A program made the translations under genes and the position numbers. Of a DNA stretch of 59,002 nucleotides, positions 32,830 through 41,089 are shown in pieces (the stretch's first letter is position 1; each line of letters starts with the position of its first letter). This DNA is from Desulfobacteraceae bacterium. GTDB taxonomy: Bacteria > Desulfobacterota > Desulfobacteria > Desulfobacterales > Desulfococcaceae. The stretch covers positions 1 through 59,002 of the forward strand of contig JAABRU010000017.1 in the NCBI GenBank assembly GCA_011390755.1. Direction: 5' to 3'. The notes under the pieces are model-generated. The model had not been told where the DNA came from, ran no database searches, and worked only from the letters and a program-made list of their open reading frames with translations.

Positions 32830-35181
32830 TTACATCCAGTTTCCGATTAAAAGAAAAGGACTCCAGTAGGCCGGATGCCGGAAACGCAGGCGGCGGATAA
32901 GTTCTTTCTGTGCATTCTGCAGGGCTGCGGCTTTGGAAAGCCCGGGTTTTTGCAACTGCCGGTAAAATTCCCGAATCGCCAGGGAGGTGGCTTCGTCATC
33001 CACATACCAGAGAGTGGCAAGGGCAGTGCGGACACCCGCCTTAACTGCCACACCGGCCAGGCCCAGGGCTGCCCGTTCATCGCCCAGGGCTGTCTGACAT
33101 GCACTCAGGGTCAGCAGCTGCACCTGTTTTTTACGGAATCTTCCGTAACGGATAAGTGTTTCCAGACCATCCATGGTCATTTTATCATCATAGGTCAGTA
33201 TAAAAGATTCGTCCGGACTTCCGCCGAAAACACCGTGGGTGGCCAGATGAACAATGCTGTATTCATTGTTTTTAAAATACCGTGTCAGATTTTCCAGGGT
33301 ATAATCTTTATTTTCCAGCAATACCTGCCCCCCCATAATTTGCTTTATATCCTTCAGCTCCGCTGTCACACTGGGCAGAGGGGAAAAATCCTGCACGGCT
33401 TCGGAAATACCTCCCAGAAAAATATCCGGATGTTCCTCTGTTCCCATATCTCCCGGAGCCGTCATACGCATGGAGGGAACAGTGGCAATGGCATATTTTT
33501 CTATCAGAAAATGCGCTCCGTCATGCAGCGCGGTAAAGGGGATCTGACGGAGGGCCCCGTCCGGGGCAATGACCAGGGTTTCTATCTGATGTGCTTTCAG
33601 GCGGTCTTCCAGCGGACGGATTAGCCAGTGATACATTTCGCGGGCTTCTTGAAGAAAACGGTTGTTGGGCCGGGTTTGCAGGCGGTGACGGAAGCGGATG
33701 GCGGACGCGGTCAGTTCATCCGCCCCAACACTGACACGCACCTGATCCATACCGTCCGGCAGGGTCAGCAAAATTTCCAGCCGCTCCGGCAGCATGACAG
33801 GATAGAGAAAAGCCGTATGTTCGGGACTCTGATTCGGCGTTTCCCTGCTGTTTTCCGCAGCACTGACGCACTCATCCTCAAAATAGTCCGCCAGTTCGGC
33901 AGATTTCAGTTTTTCCATTGTATCCCGCGTCTGCCGCAGCTTCTCCTGTTTGAGAGATGCATCCTCTGTTTCCGCTGCCTGCCTGAGCAGAAGTCCGGCT
34001 TTTGCCAGATACACCGGCCGGATGCTTTCTGAAAAAGTGTCCCGCTGACTCCGATAACCGGAGAAAAGCATTTTCCGAATCGGGGTAAGGGTATTTACCG
34101 CATCGGAATATGCCTGCAATGCGGCTTTTTCCTCCCCCATTGCCTCCCGGATGCGTCCGATCTGCCATTGCCAGAGATAAAGCAGATCCGGATGATTTCC
34201 CTGATGTGCAAAAAAAACAGCGCTGCGGCTGAGCCGCAGGGCATCTTCAGGCCGGTTCTGTTTTTCATAAAGTTCCCCCGTATATCCGCAGGTCTGGGAA
34301 CGGAGACGGGTGTTATTATATTTTTCAGCAATTTTCCGGGCACTTTCCAAAGATCGGTACGCCAGTCTGTCGGCCTCCTGATCCGGCGGCCCCCCTGTGT
34401 TCCGTATATCCCGGAGCAGCAGGGCCAGGGCAGTCAGATCCCGGGCCTTATCCAAAGAATCCGGCATTTCACTGATATGAAAGGCCGCATATTCCAGGGC
34501 ATTGGCGCAGTCTTCGGATGCACCCGTGAAAAATGTCAGTCTTGCGGCATTGAGCAGCACTTTGGATTTTATTGTCTGAAATTCCGCATTCTTTCCTTCA
34601 TCAGCATCCGCAATGGCGAGACTTTCCCCGTAGGCATCCGCGGCACCTTCCCAGTTTCCGTCTGCGGCCATGACATTCCCCGCTTCCAGCAGTACGCGGG
34701 CCTGTGTCAGGGGATTTTCGGCTTTCTGGCCGGATGCCACAGCCTTTTCCGCATACCCCGCTGCCCGGGATATTTCTCCCAGGGAAAGATAAATATCCGA
34801 GAGTGTGCTGAAAAACAGTGCCCGGCGGTCCGCATCGCTGCTTTGTTCCGCAGTCGGCAGATAACGGTGCAGAAGTGTGAGGGCTTTCTGCCGGTAGCCG
34901 GTCATCCGGTAAACCCCGGCCAGATACATTGCGGTATCCAGACATTTTCCGGGGGATTGATCCGGATGATACATTTCCAGGGCTTTTTCCCACAGAACAC
35001 CGGCAGGGACAGGTTCCCCCTTTTCATAGTGTTCCCTGCCCTTGGCAGCCAGGGTATCCGGATTTTCCGCGCCTGCTGCTTCCGGTATTCCGGGATTTGG
35101 AATTGATAATTCCGGGACAGACAATGCCCATAGGGATAAACAGATGATAAAAAAAGACATCTTTTTTAATGCTGAAATCAT
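32830..35181 (-). CDS. Exported TPR-CHAT (caspase-like) protein
   Basis: A 783-residue protein. A signal peptide (about 1-38) is followed by TPR-type helical repeats (about 45-430) and a C-terminal CHAT domain. The caspase-like dyad is intact: H649 in HLATHG and C695 in LSACQTALGDE; GLAGVAVKAGVRTALATLWYVDDEAT and the terminal HPAYWSPFLLIGNW are typical. CHAT proteases are used in several bacterial signalling and defence systems, but exported TPR-CHAT proteins next to TPS genes are characteristic of filamentous cyanobacteria. GGAAAGGATC precedes the ATG. It lies upstream of the DUF928-like gene (10 bp) and downstream of the ShlB-like gene, from which an H/C element block separates it. Confidence 0.92.
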   Translation of the reverse strand: MISALKKMSFFIICLSLWALSVPELSIPNPGIPEAAGAENPDTLAAKGREHYEKGEPVPAGVLWEKALEMYHPDQSPGKCLDTAMYLAGVYRMTGYRQKALTLLHRYLPTAEQSSDADRRALFFSTLSDIYLSLGEISRAAGYAEKAVASGQKAENPLTQARVLLEAGNVMAADGNWEGAADAYGESLAIADADEGKNAEFQTIKSKVLLNAARLTFFTGASEDCANALEYAAFHISEMPDSLDKARDLTALALLLRDIRNTGGPPDQEADRLAYRSLESARKIAEKYNNTRLRSQTCGYTGELYEKQNRPEDALRLSRSAVFFAHQGNHPDLLYLWQWQIGRIREAMGEEKAALQAYSDAVNTLTPIRKMLFSGYRSQRDTFSESIRPVYLAKAGLLLRQAAETEDASLKQEKLRQTRDTMEKLKSAELADYFEDECVSAAENSRETPNQSPEHTAFLYPVMLPERLEILLTLPDGMDQVRVSVGADELTASAIRFRHRLQTRPNNRFLQEAREMYHWLIRPLEDRLKAHQIETLVIAPDGALRQIPFTALHDGAHFLIEKYAIATVPSMRMTAPGDMGTEEHPDIFLGGISEAVQDFSPLPSVTAELKDIKQIMGGQVLLENKDYTLENLTRYFKNNEYSIVHLATHGVFGGSPDESFILTYDDKMTMDGLETLIRYGRFRKKQVQLLTLSACQTALGDERAALGLAGVAVKAGVRTALATLWYVDDEATSLAIREFYRQLQKPGLSKAAALQNAQKELIRRLRFRHPAYWSPFLLIGNWM

Positions 35182-35223
35182 GATCCTTTCCCCGCTTTTT
35201 GTATGAAAAGAACTTTCTGCAAA

Positions 35224-35455
35224 CCCACATTTCGCTCTTTGCGATCCGGCAGTCTGAATTTATTGAATCCGATTCTTTGACGGTCTCGTAAAAAGTCCGA
35301 AAATCAGGTTTTGATACATATGAACACTCTGATTTTATTAACAGCGATTTTTGAAAATTGGACTTTTTACCAATTCATTATTCTTTGGGTATGCAAAAAA
35401 TTTTGAAAAATTCAGTTTAATTTTCAAAGTGTTGCAAAGACAGGCGAAATGTGGG
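35224..35455. repeat. Element H copy 2, split by element C
   Basis: CCCACATTTCGC and GCGAAATGTGGG ends; TGCAAA flanks both sides (35218-35223 and 35456-35461), a 6-bp target duplication. A 101-bp C element (35279-35379) sits inside it. Compared with copy 1, the flanking H sequence is continuous once C and one repeat of ATTCTTT are removed. Confidence 0.85.
35279..35379 (+). repeat. Element C copy 3 (101 bp), inside element H
   Basis: GACGGTCTCGTAAAAAGTCC to GGACTTTTTACCAATTCATT. ATTCTTT on both sides (35272-35278 and 35380-35386) is the target duplication. Confidence 0.9.
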
Positions 35456-35470
35456 TGCAAACGCACATTT

Positions 35471-37129
35471 TCAGAAAATAAATGCGCTGATTTCAAAGTG
35501 GATTCCGTCATCCTGCAAATCATGTTCCGGAAGAGTTTCCGCATCACGGAATGCATATCCCCAGTAAATCTGTGCATTGATTTTTTCACTGACTGTCCAG
35601 CGGAGTCCCAGACCGGCACTGGAAAGATTGTCCGGTGCGGGATCTTCCGTATCTGTATTCCACCCTTTGCCGAAGTCATAAAAGGGGCATATCTGCACAA
35701 GACCGTCCGTTGTTTTTTTACTCAGACCGGGTATTTTTATATGCCCCGCAGGAATCCGCCATTCCAGGGAAGTAAAGGCCCCGTTATCCGTTGTTATCTG
35801 ATTTTCCCGGTAACCCCGTACAGTGGAATACCCCCCGATTTCAAATTTTTCCATAGGCAGAAGCGGATCATTGGAAAGACGCAGATCAAAGCGGAACAAA
35901 AGCTGACTGTCCAGAAAAGGAAGCCGTCTTAAATACTGAAACTGGCCCAGCCAGCAGAAAAACTCCCCGTCCGCTCCCTCATCATTGATGGTGGCATCCA
36001 GCACATCCAGTCCGAAACCGAATGAGGAGCGGGCTGCGATAACCTGCACCATGCTTCGCTGAATCCATTCCTGGGAAAAGCGCAGTACAGATATGCGGCT
36101 GCTTCCGTCATCTTCCACACCGCCGGAAAAACCGAATCCGTCTCTTTCCCCAAAGGGGTTTATCATGGATGTCTGACTTTTCCGCTTTTCAAAACGCAGT
36201 CCCAGATTCAGTTCTTCGGACAGGCTTTTATACAGCGGATGCCGCAGTTCCGCTGCCAGTGTGTCTGTTTCACTTTCAATCTCCAGTACATCAAAAGGGG
36301 CTGCTTTTACAGCAGATTCAGTCCGCCGGACTTCCAAACCCAGTGTTGTTCCCCACCTGGTCAGCGGTACGGTGTAGACCGCGGAATATTCATCCAGACC
36401 TTCGGTCAGGGCATATTCCAATTGCAGGGAATCGCCCCAGCCGCTGAGGTTCATATGGGACAGACTGAGTTCTCCCCGGTAGGCACCGATACTGGGGGAA
36501 TTATAATTATTGAAACGCAGCCCCATAGTATAAGGGCGGGCTTCTGTTACTTCCAGTTCCAGAACGGCCTCTCCCCGCACAAGTCCGGGTTTGAGATTGG
36601 CATTGATATTTTCAATTTTCGGATCCTGTTTCAGCATTTTCAGTCTTTCCTGAATCCGGTTGACATTCAGAGGCGTTTTTCCCCCGCCGGTTGCCAGGGC
36701 CAGGCGTTTCAGAATATATCCGTCCCGCAGCCATGTATTTCCGCTCACATCGGCTCCCGTCAGTTTTCCTTCGATAATCTGAATACGGATCACACCGTCT
36801 TTTACTTCCTGGTCAGGAATGACTGCCCCGGAATTCACATAGGCGTTGTTTACATAATATTCCGTCAGTTTCCGGGCTGCATCCTGCAGTTCTTCGGCAG
36901 ATATTTCCCGGTTTTCATAATATTTTGTGATGACAGACAGTTCTTCATCAGAAAAAACCGTGTTGCCTTCCAGCACAAAATGATCCACAAAAACATTTCC
37001 CAGCGAAGAAAGGTTTTTTCCGGGCGGCGGCAGATGATTCTGTCTTTCTGTTTCTTCACCGGCAGCCAAAGCATTCGCGCCGGTCAGTAAAAGACCCGCT
37101 GTCAGTATCAGGAAAAATAATTTCTGCAA
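35471..37129 (-). CDS. TPS outer-membrane transporter (ShlB/FhaC/HecB family)
   Basis: A 552-residue TpsB-type transporter. A signal peptide (1-22, ending ANALAA) is followed by a POTRA domain (about 45-130: VDHFVLEGNTVFSDEEL...YVNNAYVNSGAVIPDQEVKDGVIRIQIIEG) and a second POTRA-like segment, then a 16-strand beta-barrel ending in the aromatic IHFEISAFIF. The conserved VRGYRE motif of the pore-lining loop is present. It should secrete the TPS exoprotein encoded at 41077-43965; the dockerin-like gene lies between the two. It lacks the short N-terminal plug-helix signature that I could recognise with certainty. Confidence 0.93.
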   Translation of the reverse strand: MQKLFFLILTAGLLLTGANALAAGEETERQNHLPPPGKNLSSLGNVFVDHFVLEGNTVFSDEELSVITKYYENREISAEELQDAARKLTEYYVNNAYVNSGAVIPDQEVKDGVIRIQIIEGKLTGADVSGNTWLRDGYILKRLALATGGGKTPLNVNRIQERLKMLKQDPKIENINANLKPGLVRGEAVLELEVTEARPYTMGLRFNNYNSPSIGAYRGELSLSHMNLSGWGDSLQLEYALTEGLDEYSAVYTVPLTRWGTTLGLEVRRTESAVKAAPFDVLEIESETDTLAAELRHPLYKSLSEELNLGLRFEKRKSQTSMINPFGERDGFGFSGGVEDDGSSRISVLRFSQEWIQRSMVQVIAARSSFGFGLDVLDATINDEGADGEFFCWLGQFQYLRRLPFLDSQLLFRFDLRLSNDPLLPMEKFEIGGYSTVRGYRENQITTDNGAFTSLEWRIPAGHIKIPGLSKKTTDGLVQICPFYDFGKGWNTDTEDPAPDNLSSAGLGLRWTVSEKINAQIYWGYAFRDAETLPEHDLQDDGIHFEISAFIF

Positions 37130-37203
37130 GGTGTCTGCTCCTTCTGTTTGAAATTTGGAATACAGGAGGTAAAAAACTGTACCGTTAGATATTTCTTTAT
37201 TTT

Positions 37204-37304
37204 AGGAGTTACGCAGTTGAAATATAATCGGCTGTTTTTATTGACTGTCAATTTTTTAGGCACATAATAAATTCAAGTGGTTAAAATTCAACTGCGTAAC
37301 TCCT
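37204..37304. repeat. Element I copy 2 (101 bp)
   Basis: AGGAGTTACGCAGTTGAA and TTCAACTGCGTAACTCCT ends; the interior is nearly identical to copy 1. Located 74 bp upstream of the ShlB-like gene start. Confidence 0.9.
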
Positions 37305-37364
37305 ATATTTTTAACATTCGTTGCGAATGATTGCAATGAAAGAATTCGTACTGCTGCATCGTTT

Positions 37365-37717
37365 TTATGAAAGTTCTGCACAACTCGTTACGGGGCTCTG
37401 CCCCGTAACGCATTTTTCCGGGGCTCCGCCCCGTACACAGTATGAGGCGGAGCCTCACCTCCGGTGTTACGGGGCGGAGCCCCGTAACAAGTCCGGGGAG
37501 AGATTTTCATGTTTCGTTGTGAGTCACAACTCATGGCCGTTTATATGAAAGTGTCTGCGAAAAACCGGCCCTTCGGCCTTATTTTTCGCACTCCGCGCAG
37601 CTTTCATGTCAATGTCATTGACTTAGCAGAATATTCCCCTCCCTCAGAGAGGGGAGTCTTACGTCAATGACATTGGCTTTCATGCTTCGTTGTGATTGCA
37701 TATCATGGCGGTTTATA
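37365..37717. repeat. Element F block 3 with element E copy 5 inserted
   Basis: GC stems (CGTTACGGGGCTCTGCCCCG; GTTACGGGGCGGAGCCCCG) are followed by the F motif TTTCATGTTTCGTTGTGAG...GGCCGTTTATATGAAAG, then GCGAAAAACCGGCC. A 67-bp E element (37609-37675) splits the next F motif and is flanked by a 9-bp GCTTTCATG duplication (37600-37608 and 37676-37684). The block ends 22 bp from the dockerin-like gene's stop codon. Confidence 0.85.
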
Positions 37718-37739
37718 TGCAGGGACGGACGATTGCATC

Positions 37740-40682
37740 TTACTTCCGGAGATTCGCTATTTTCTGAAGGATATATACGGCTTCTTCAGGTCCGATTCTC
37801 AGGTCTCCGTTGACACATGCGGTTTTGTAAACAGGAACCTCCGGTGTCATCCCCGCGCTGATTTGCAGGGAGAGTATGGCATCTGTAAGAGTAATATTTC
37901 CGGTTGCTTCGCTACTGCCGTCCACATTTCCGGGTTCATAGCTGTTTTCTGCCACAAGTGCCCATACGGAAAAATGATCGGTCTGAAAGGTGATTTTTCC
38001 GGCAGTTTTATCATTAGTAAAACCGTTTACGGGCATCCAGGAATTGGTATCCGGCAGGAGGTAGGCCGGCCGGATTTGATCTGCGCCTATTCCCAGTGCA
38101 TTTATCTTTTCCTTATTATAACGCAGTATCATTGTAACTTTCTTGTCAAACTTGCTGAGTACCTTTTTCCCGGTATTTTTCCCGCGGGCAGTGATCTCAT
38201 AACCGTAATCAATAAGCCGGTACTGCATATTATCCGGAAGGCCGCTGATACGGGGCTTTATATTGATTTTCAGTGTTTTTTCTTCTTTTCCTTTTTTGGT
38301 AATCCGCATGGCATTGGGCGGAATACTGATCTGCGAACCGTCACTGAGACTGTAATTCCAGCCGTTGCTTATCTTAAATTCATGGTGTTCGGATTTTACA
38401 GGCCATGCGCCCCTGTTCCTGAGGTTGATAAGCGGTACATTTATCGGAGTCGGAAGACCTGTAATATCAAGAAAAACCGGATCACTGGCATAATAATCCC
38501 CGTCTTTTTCACAGCGTGCGATGAGGGTCCAGTAATTGCCCAGATTTGTTTCCCCTTTTGCGATATCAAGTGCACGGTCTGGTGATGTATCGGTATAAGC
38601 AAAGGTCATCTGGCCGTCTCCGCTGTAAGCGGTAACAAAAACTTTTGCACCGCTGATCCCGGATACGGTACCGTTCAGCACCGCGTTTGATTCCCGGAGT
38701 ACCAGTTCTTCGGGGCCGCTGCGTTTGCCGAATCTTACCCTTCTGGGAGGAGGCGATCTTCTTCTTCCGGAATACCTTCCGGAACGGGCTTCTCCTGTAA
38801 TTTTGGCAATATCATCGTAGGGGGATGCGCCGACTGTTGTTTCCCATCCGGAGGGTACTTTGAATGTTACCACACCGGAACTGTTTGAAATTCCAATATC
38901 TTCATACACAAGTTCCTGTGCTCCGTCATTATACACACAGTTTACCCATACCCGGATATTCGGAGCCGGAGTGGTTTCATCCGGATTCTGAACACTTACA
39001 TCAAAAATATTATCCAGCGGATACAGTGTGATATCCGCCTGCGTATTTCCTGCTTCTGCCTGAAGTCCTCCGCCTACACCGGATACATAATTATCCGAAT
39101 CCAGTTCGTAACTCAGATTCCATGTTCCGGAGTCCGCGGGAACCATAATTTCATAACTTCCGTCTGATTTGATTTCCGTCTGTTTAAAAATGGACAATTC
39201 AGGATTATCCGCATATACATATCCTTCCAGTCCGGTCACCGGTGTATCTCCGGATTTTAAGTAACCGGATATTTTAGCAGTATCCGACTGTAAATACAAA
39301 TTCACAGTTGATTCTGTTGTCTGCACTTCTTTTTCCCGGATCAATGAAAAAGGATATTCCGGATTCAACTGTAAGCCGACCCATACAGATATTCCGGCGG
39401 GTACTTCCATAAAAAATGTTCCGTTTTCCACAGGCACTACCGTAAAAGGATTGAATTCACCTGTTTTTCGTGCATAAGCCCATGCATCATCCAATGTTGT
39501 CAGTCGACTGGAATCAAGCCATACAGAACCTTCTATAAGCCGCGATGCTTCAAGTATAAAATCAGCCCTTCCTTCCGGAGCAGCCACTACCTCCTGTGCA
39601 TCACCTGTGTAAATATAACCGCTGTCTTCTGTCCAGGGAACAACCGTCCATGTTCCGGGAAAGACATTGATGGTATAGTTTCCGCCTGTATCGGTTTCCG
39701 CAAAATTCCAGTCTCCGTTTTCATTCCACAGATCAAGAAAAATATTTGCAAGTCCGGTGCTGCCGTCTGTTACCCTCCCGCTGATTGCTGCATTTTCTGT
39801 CAGCAAAGGGACGTTTTCCAGAGCTGCATCTCCGTCAACCGGGATAACCCCCAGAAAAGGCCCTCCGTAGCCGAGTTCTTCATCCACCCATACGGATATT
39901 TCATAAATACCTTTCAAAAGCGGTATATTAAATGTCCCGTCAGTATTGATATCCGCATAACGGTAGCTGCCGTCATCCAGATTCACATATTCAATGGAAA
40001 CCGGACCATCCTGAAGCGGGCTTCCGTCTGCCGTAACTGTGCCGCTCAGATAGGCTTCTGCCGGGGGAAAGTTCAGATCTAATATTGTATCTGCACCGGT
40101 AAAATCCACTTCCTGCGGTGCAGGCGCAACCCAGTTTACGTCATTTTCCTGGTATACACTGACTTCCCATGTCCCCGTATCCGCATTGTGTAACCATATT
40201 TTATAATTACCGGCTTCGGACAGGGTGTAGCGGTATGAATCTTCAGCATCTTCGTTATAGGCATCAATATAAACCTCCGAAGCATCGGTTCCTGTAATTG
40301 TTCCGGAAATGCCGAATTCATATAAGGGGAGTGTAATGGTAACGGGCTCCATTACCGATTCCACTGTAAGAGACTGCTCTTTGCTGCCATACTGAAAATA
40401 ATAGGGATCAAAGGGAGGTTCTGCATAAAGCATCCAATCTCCTTCAGTCAGTTCAAGTGTAAAATCACCGAATTCATCTGTCCCGGTTTCATCATAATCC
40501 CAATCCGCAGATTCCGCCCAGATCCACGCATAAGGAATTCCTTCCAGATATTCTTCATCTGTCACTGTTCCCTCAATAGTTACGGCAAATACCGCGGTCG
40601 GAATAAATGAAATCAGCAAGCCTGCCATGACAAATGCCAAAACCGGAAACATCTTTTTTCTTTCCTGCCTTTTTTCTTTCAT
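37740..40682 (-). CDS. Large exported repeat protein with dockerin-like C-terminus
   Basis: A 980-residue exported protein. A signal peptide (about 1-32, FPVLAFVMAGLLISFIPTAVFA) is followed by at least six carboxypeptidase-regulatory-like beta-sandwich repeats (TIEGTVTDEEYLEGIPYAW, GISGTITGTDAS, YLSGTVTADGSPLQDGP, AISGRVTDGSTGLANIFLD, KISGYLKSGDTPVTGLEGYV). An unusual Arg-rich patch lies about two-thirds along (SGRYSGRRRSPPPRRVRFGK). The last 65 residues resemble a dockerin/EF-hand pair (GNITLTDAILSLQISAG; VNGDLRIGPEEAVYILQKIANLR). The ATG at 40682 has AAAGGAG upstream and is preferred to one 87 bp further out. It sits between the TPS exoprotein and its transporter. Confidence 0.82.
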   Translation of the reverse strand: MKEKRQERKKMFPVLAFVMAGLLISFIPTAVFAVTIEGTVTDEEYLEGIPYAWIWAESADWDYDETGTDEFGDFTLELTEGDWMLYAEPPFDPYYFQYGSKEQSLTVESVMEPVTITLPLYEFGISGTITGTDASEVYIDAYNEDAEDSYRYTLSEAGNYKIWLHNADTGTWEVSVYQENDVNWVAPAPQEVDFTGADTILDLNFPPAEAYLSGTVTADGSPLQDGPVSIEYVNLDDGSYRYADINTDGTFNIPLLKGIYEISVWVDEELGYGGPFLGVIPVDGDAALENVPLLTENAAISGRVTDGSTGLANIFLDLWNENGDWNFAETDTGGNYTINVFPGTWTVVPWTEDSGYIYTGDAQEVVAAPEGRADFILEASRLIEGSVWLDSSRLTTLDDAWAYARKTGEFNPFTVVPVENGTFFMEVPAGISVWVGLQLNPEYPFSLIREKEVQTTESTVNLYLQSDTAKISGYLKSGDTPVTGLEGYVYADNPELSIFKQTEIKSDGSYEIMVPADSGTWNLSYELDSDNYVSGVGGGLQAEAGNTQADITLYPLDNIFDVSVQNPDETTPAPNIRVWVNCVYNDGAQELVYEDIGISNSSGVVTFKVPSGWETTVGASPYDDIAKITGEARSGRYSGRRRSPPPRRVRFGKRSGPEELVLRESNAVLNGTVSGISGAKVFVTAYSGDGQMTFAYTDTSPDRALDIAKGETNLGNYWTLIARCEKDGDYYASDPVFLDITGLPTPINVPLINLRNRGAWPVKSEHHEFKISNGWNYSLSDGSQISIPPNAMRITKKGKEEKTLKINIKPRISGLPDNMQYRLIDYGYEITARGKNTGKKVLSKFDKKVTMILRYNKEKINALGIGADQIRPAYLLPDTNSWMPVNGFTNDKTAGKITFQTDHFSVWALVAENSYEPGNVDGSSEATGNITLTDAILSLQISAGMTPEVPVYKTACVNGDLRIGPEEAVYILQKIANLRK

Positions 40683-40756
40683 ATTCCTGCTCCTTTTCCT
40701 AAACTGTTGACCCCAAAAAATACCTTTACCTGTCTGTCTGAACCCCAATTTTATCT

Positions 40757-41089
40757 GACGATTTCGCAAAAAGTCGGAAAATCAGACTTTGGAACACATT
40801 ATTCCACTGATTTTATTAATATGTATTTTACTGTACTTTTGCATTTTTTTACAGGAAACCACGAAATACACAAAATACAATAGTATATAAATATTTTCCG
40901 GTAACTTTTTGTGTCTTTCGTGGTTAAAATAAAATCAAATGATTATAAAAAATGCAAAACTATAGTATCAATGCCGTTTCCTTAAGACTCCCCTCCCCTA
41001 CCCCCTCCCGCCGGGGGAGGGGGACTTCCTGTTTAAGGAAACGGCATTGACTATAGTATTTTAAAATTCTGACTTTTTACGGCTTCATC
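40757..41089. repeat. Triple nested element: E inside D inside C
   Basis: Outer C ends lie at 40757 (GACGATTTCGCAAAAAGTC) and 41089 (GACTTTTTACGGCTTCATC), flanked by TTATCT on both sides. Element D starts near 40830 (ACTGTACTTTTGCATTTTTT) and ends at about 41058 (AAAAAATGCAAAACTATAGT), with ATTTT on both sides. Element E (40968-41049) sits in the D end, flanked by a perfect 10-bp repeat ACTATAGTAT. The right C end contains the stop codon of the TPS exoprotein gene. Confidence 0.88.
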
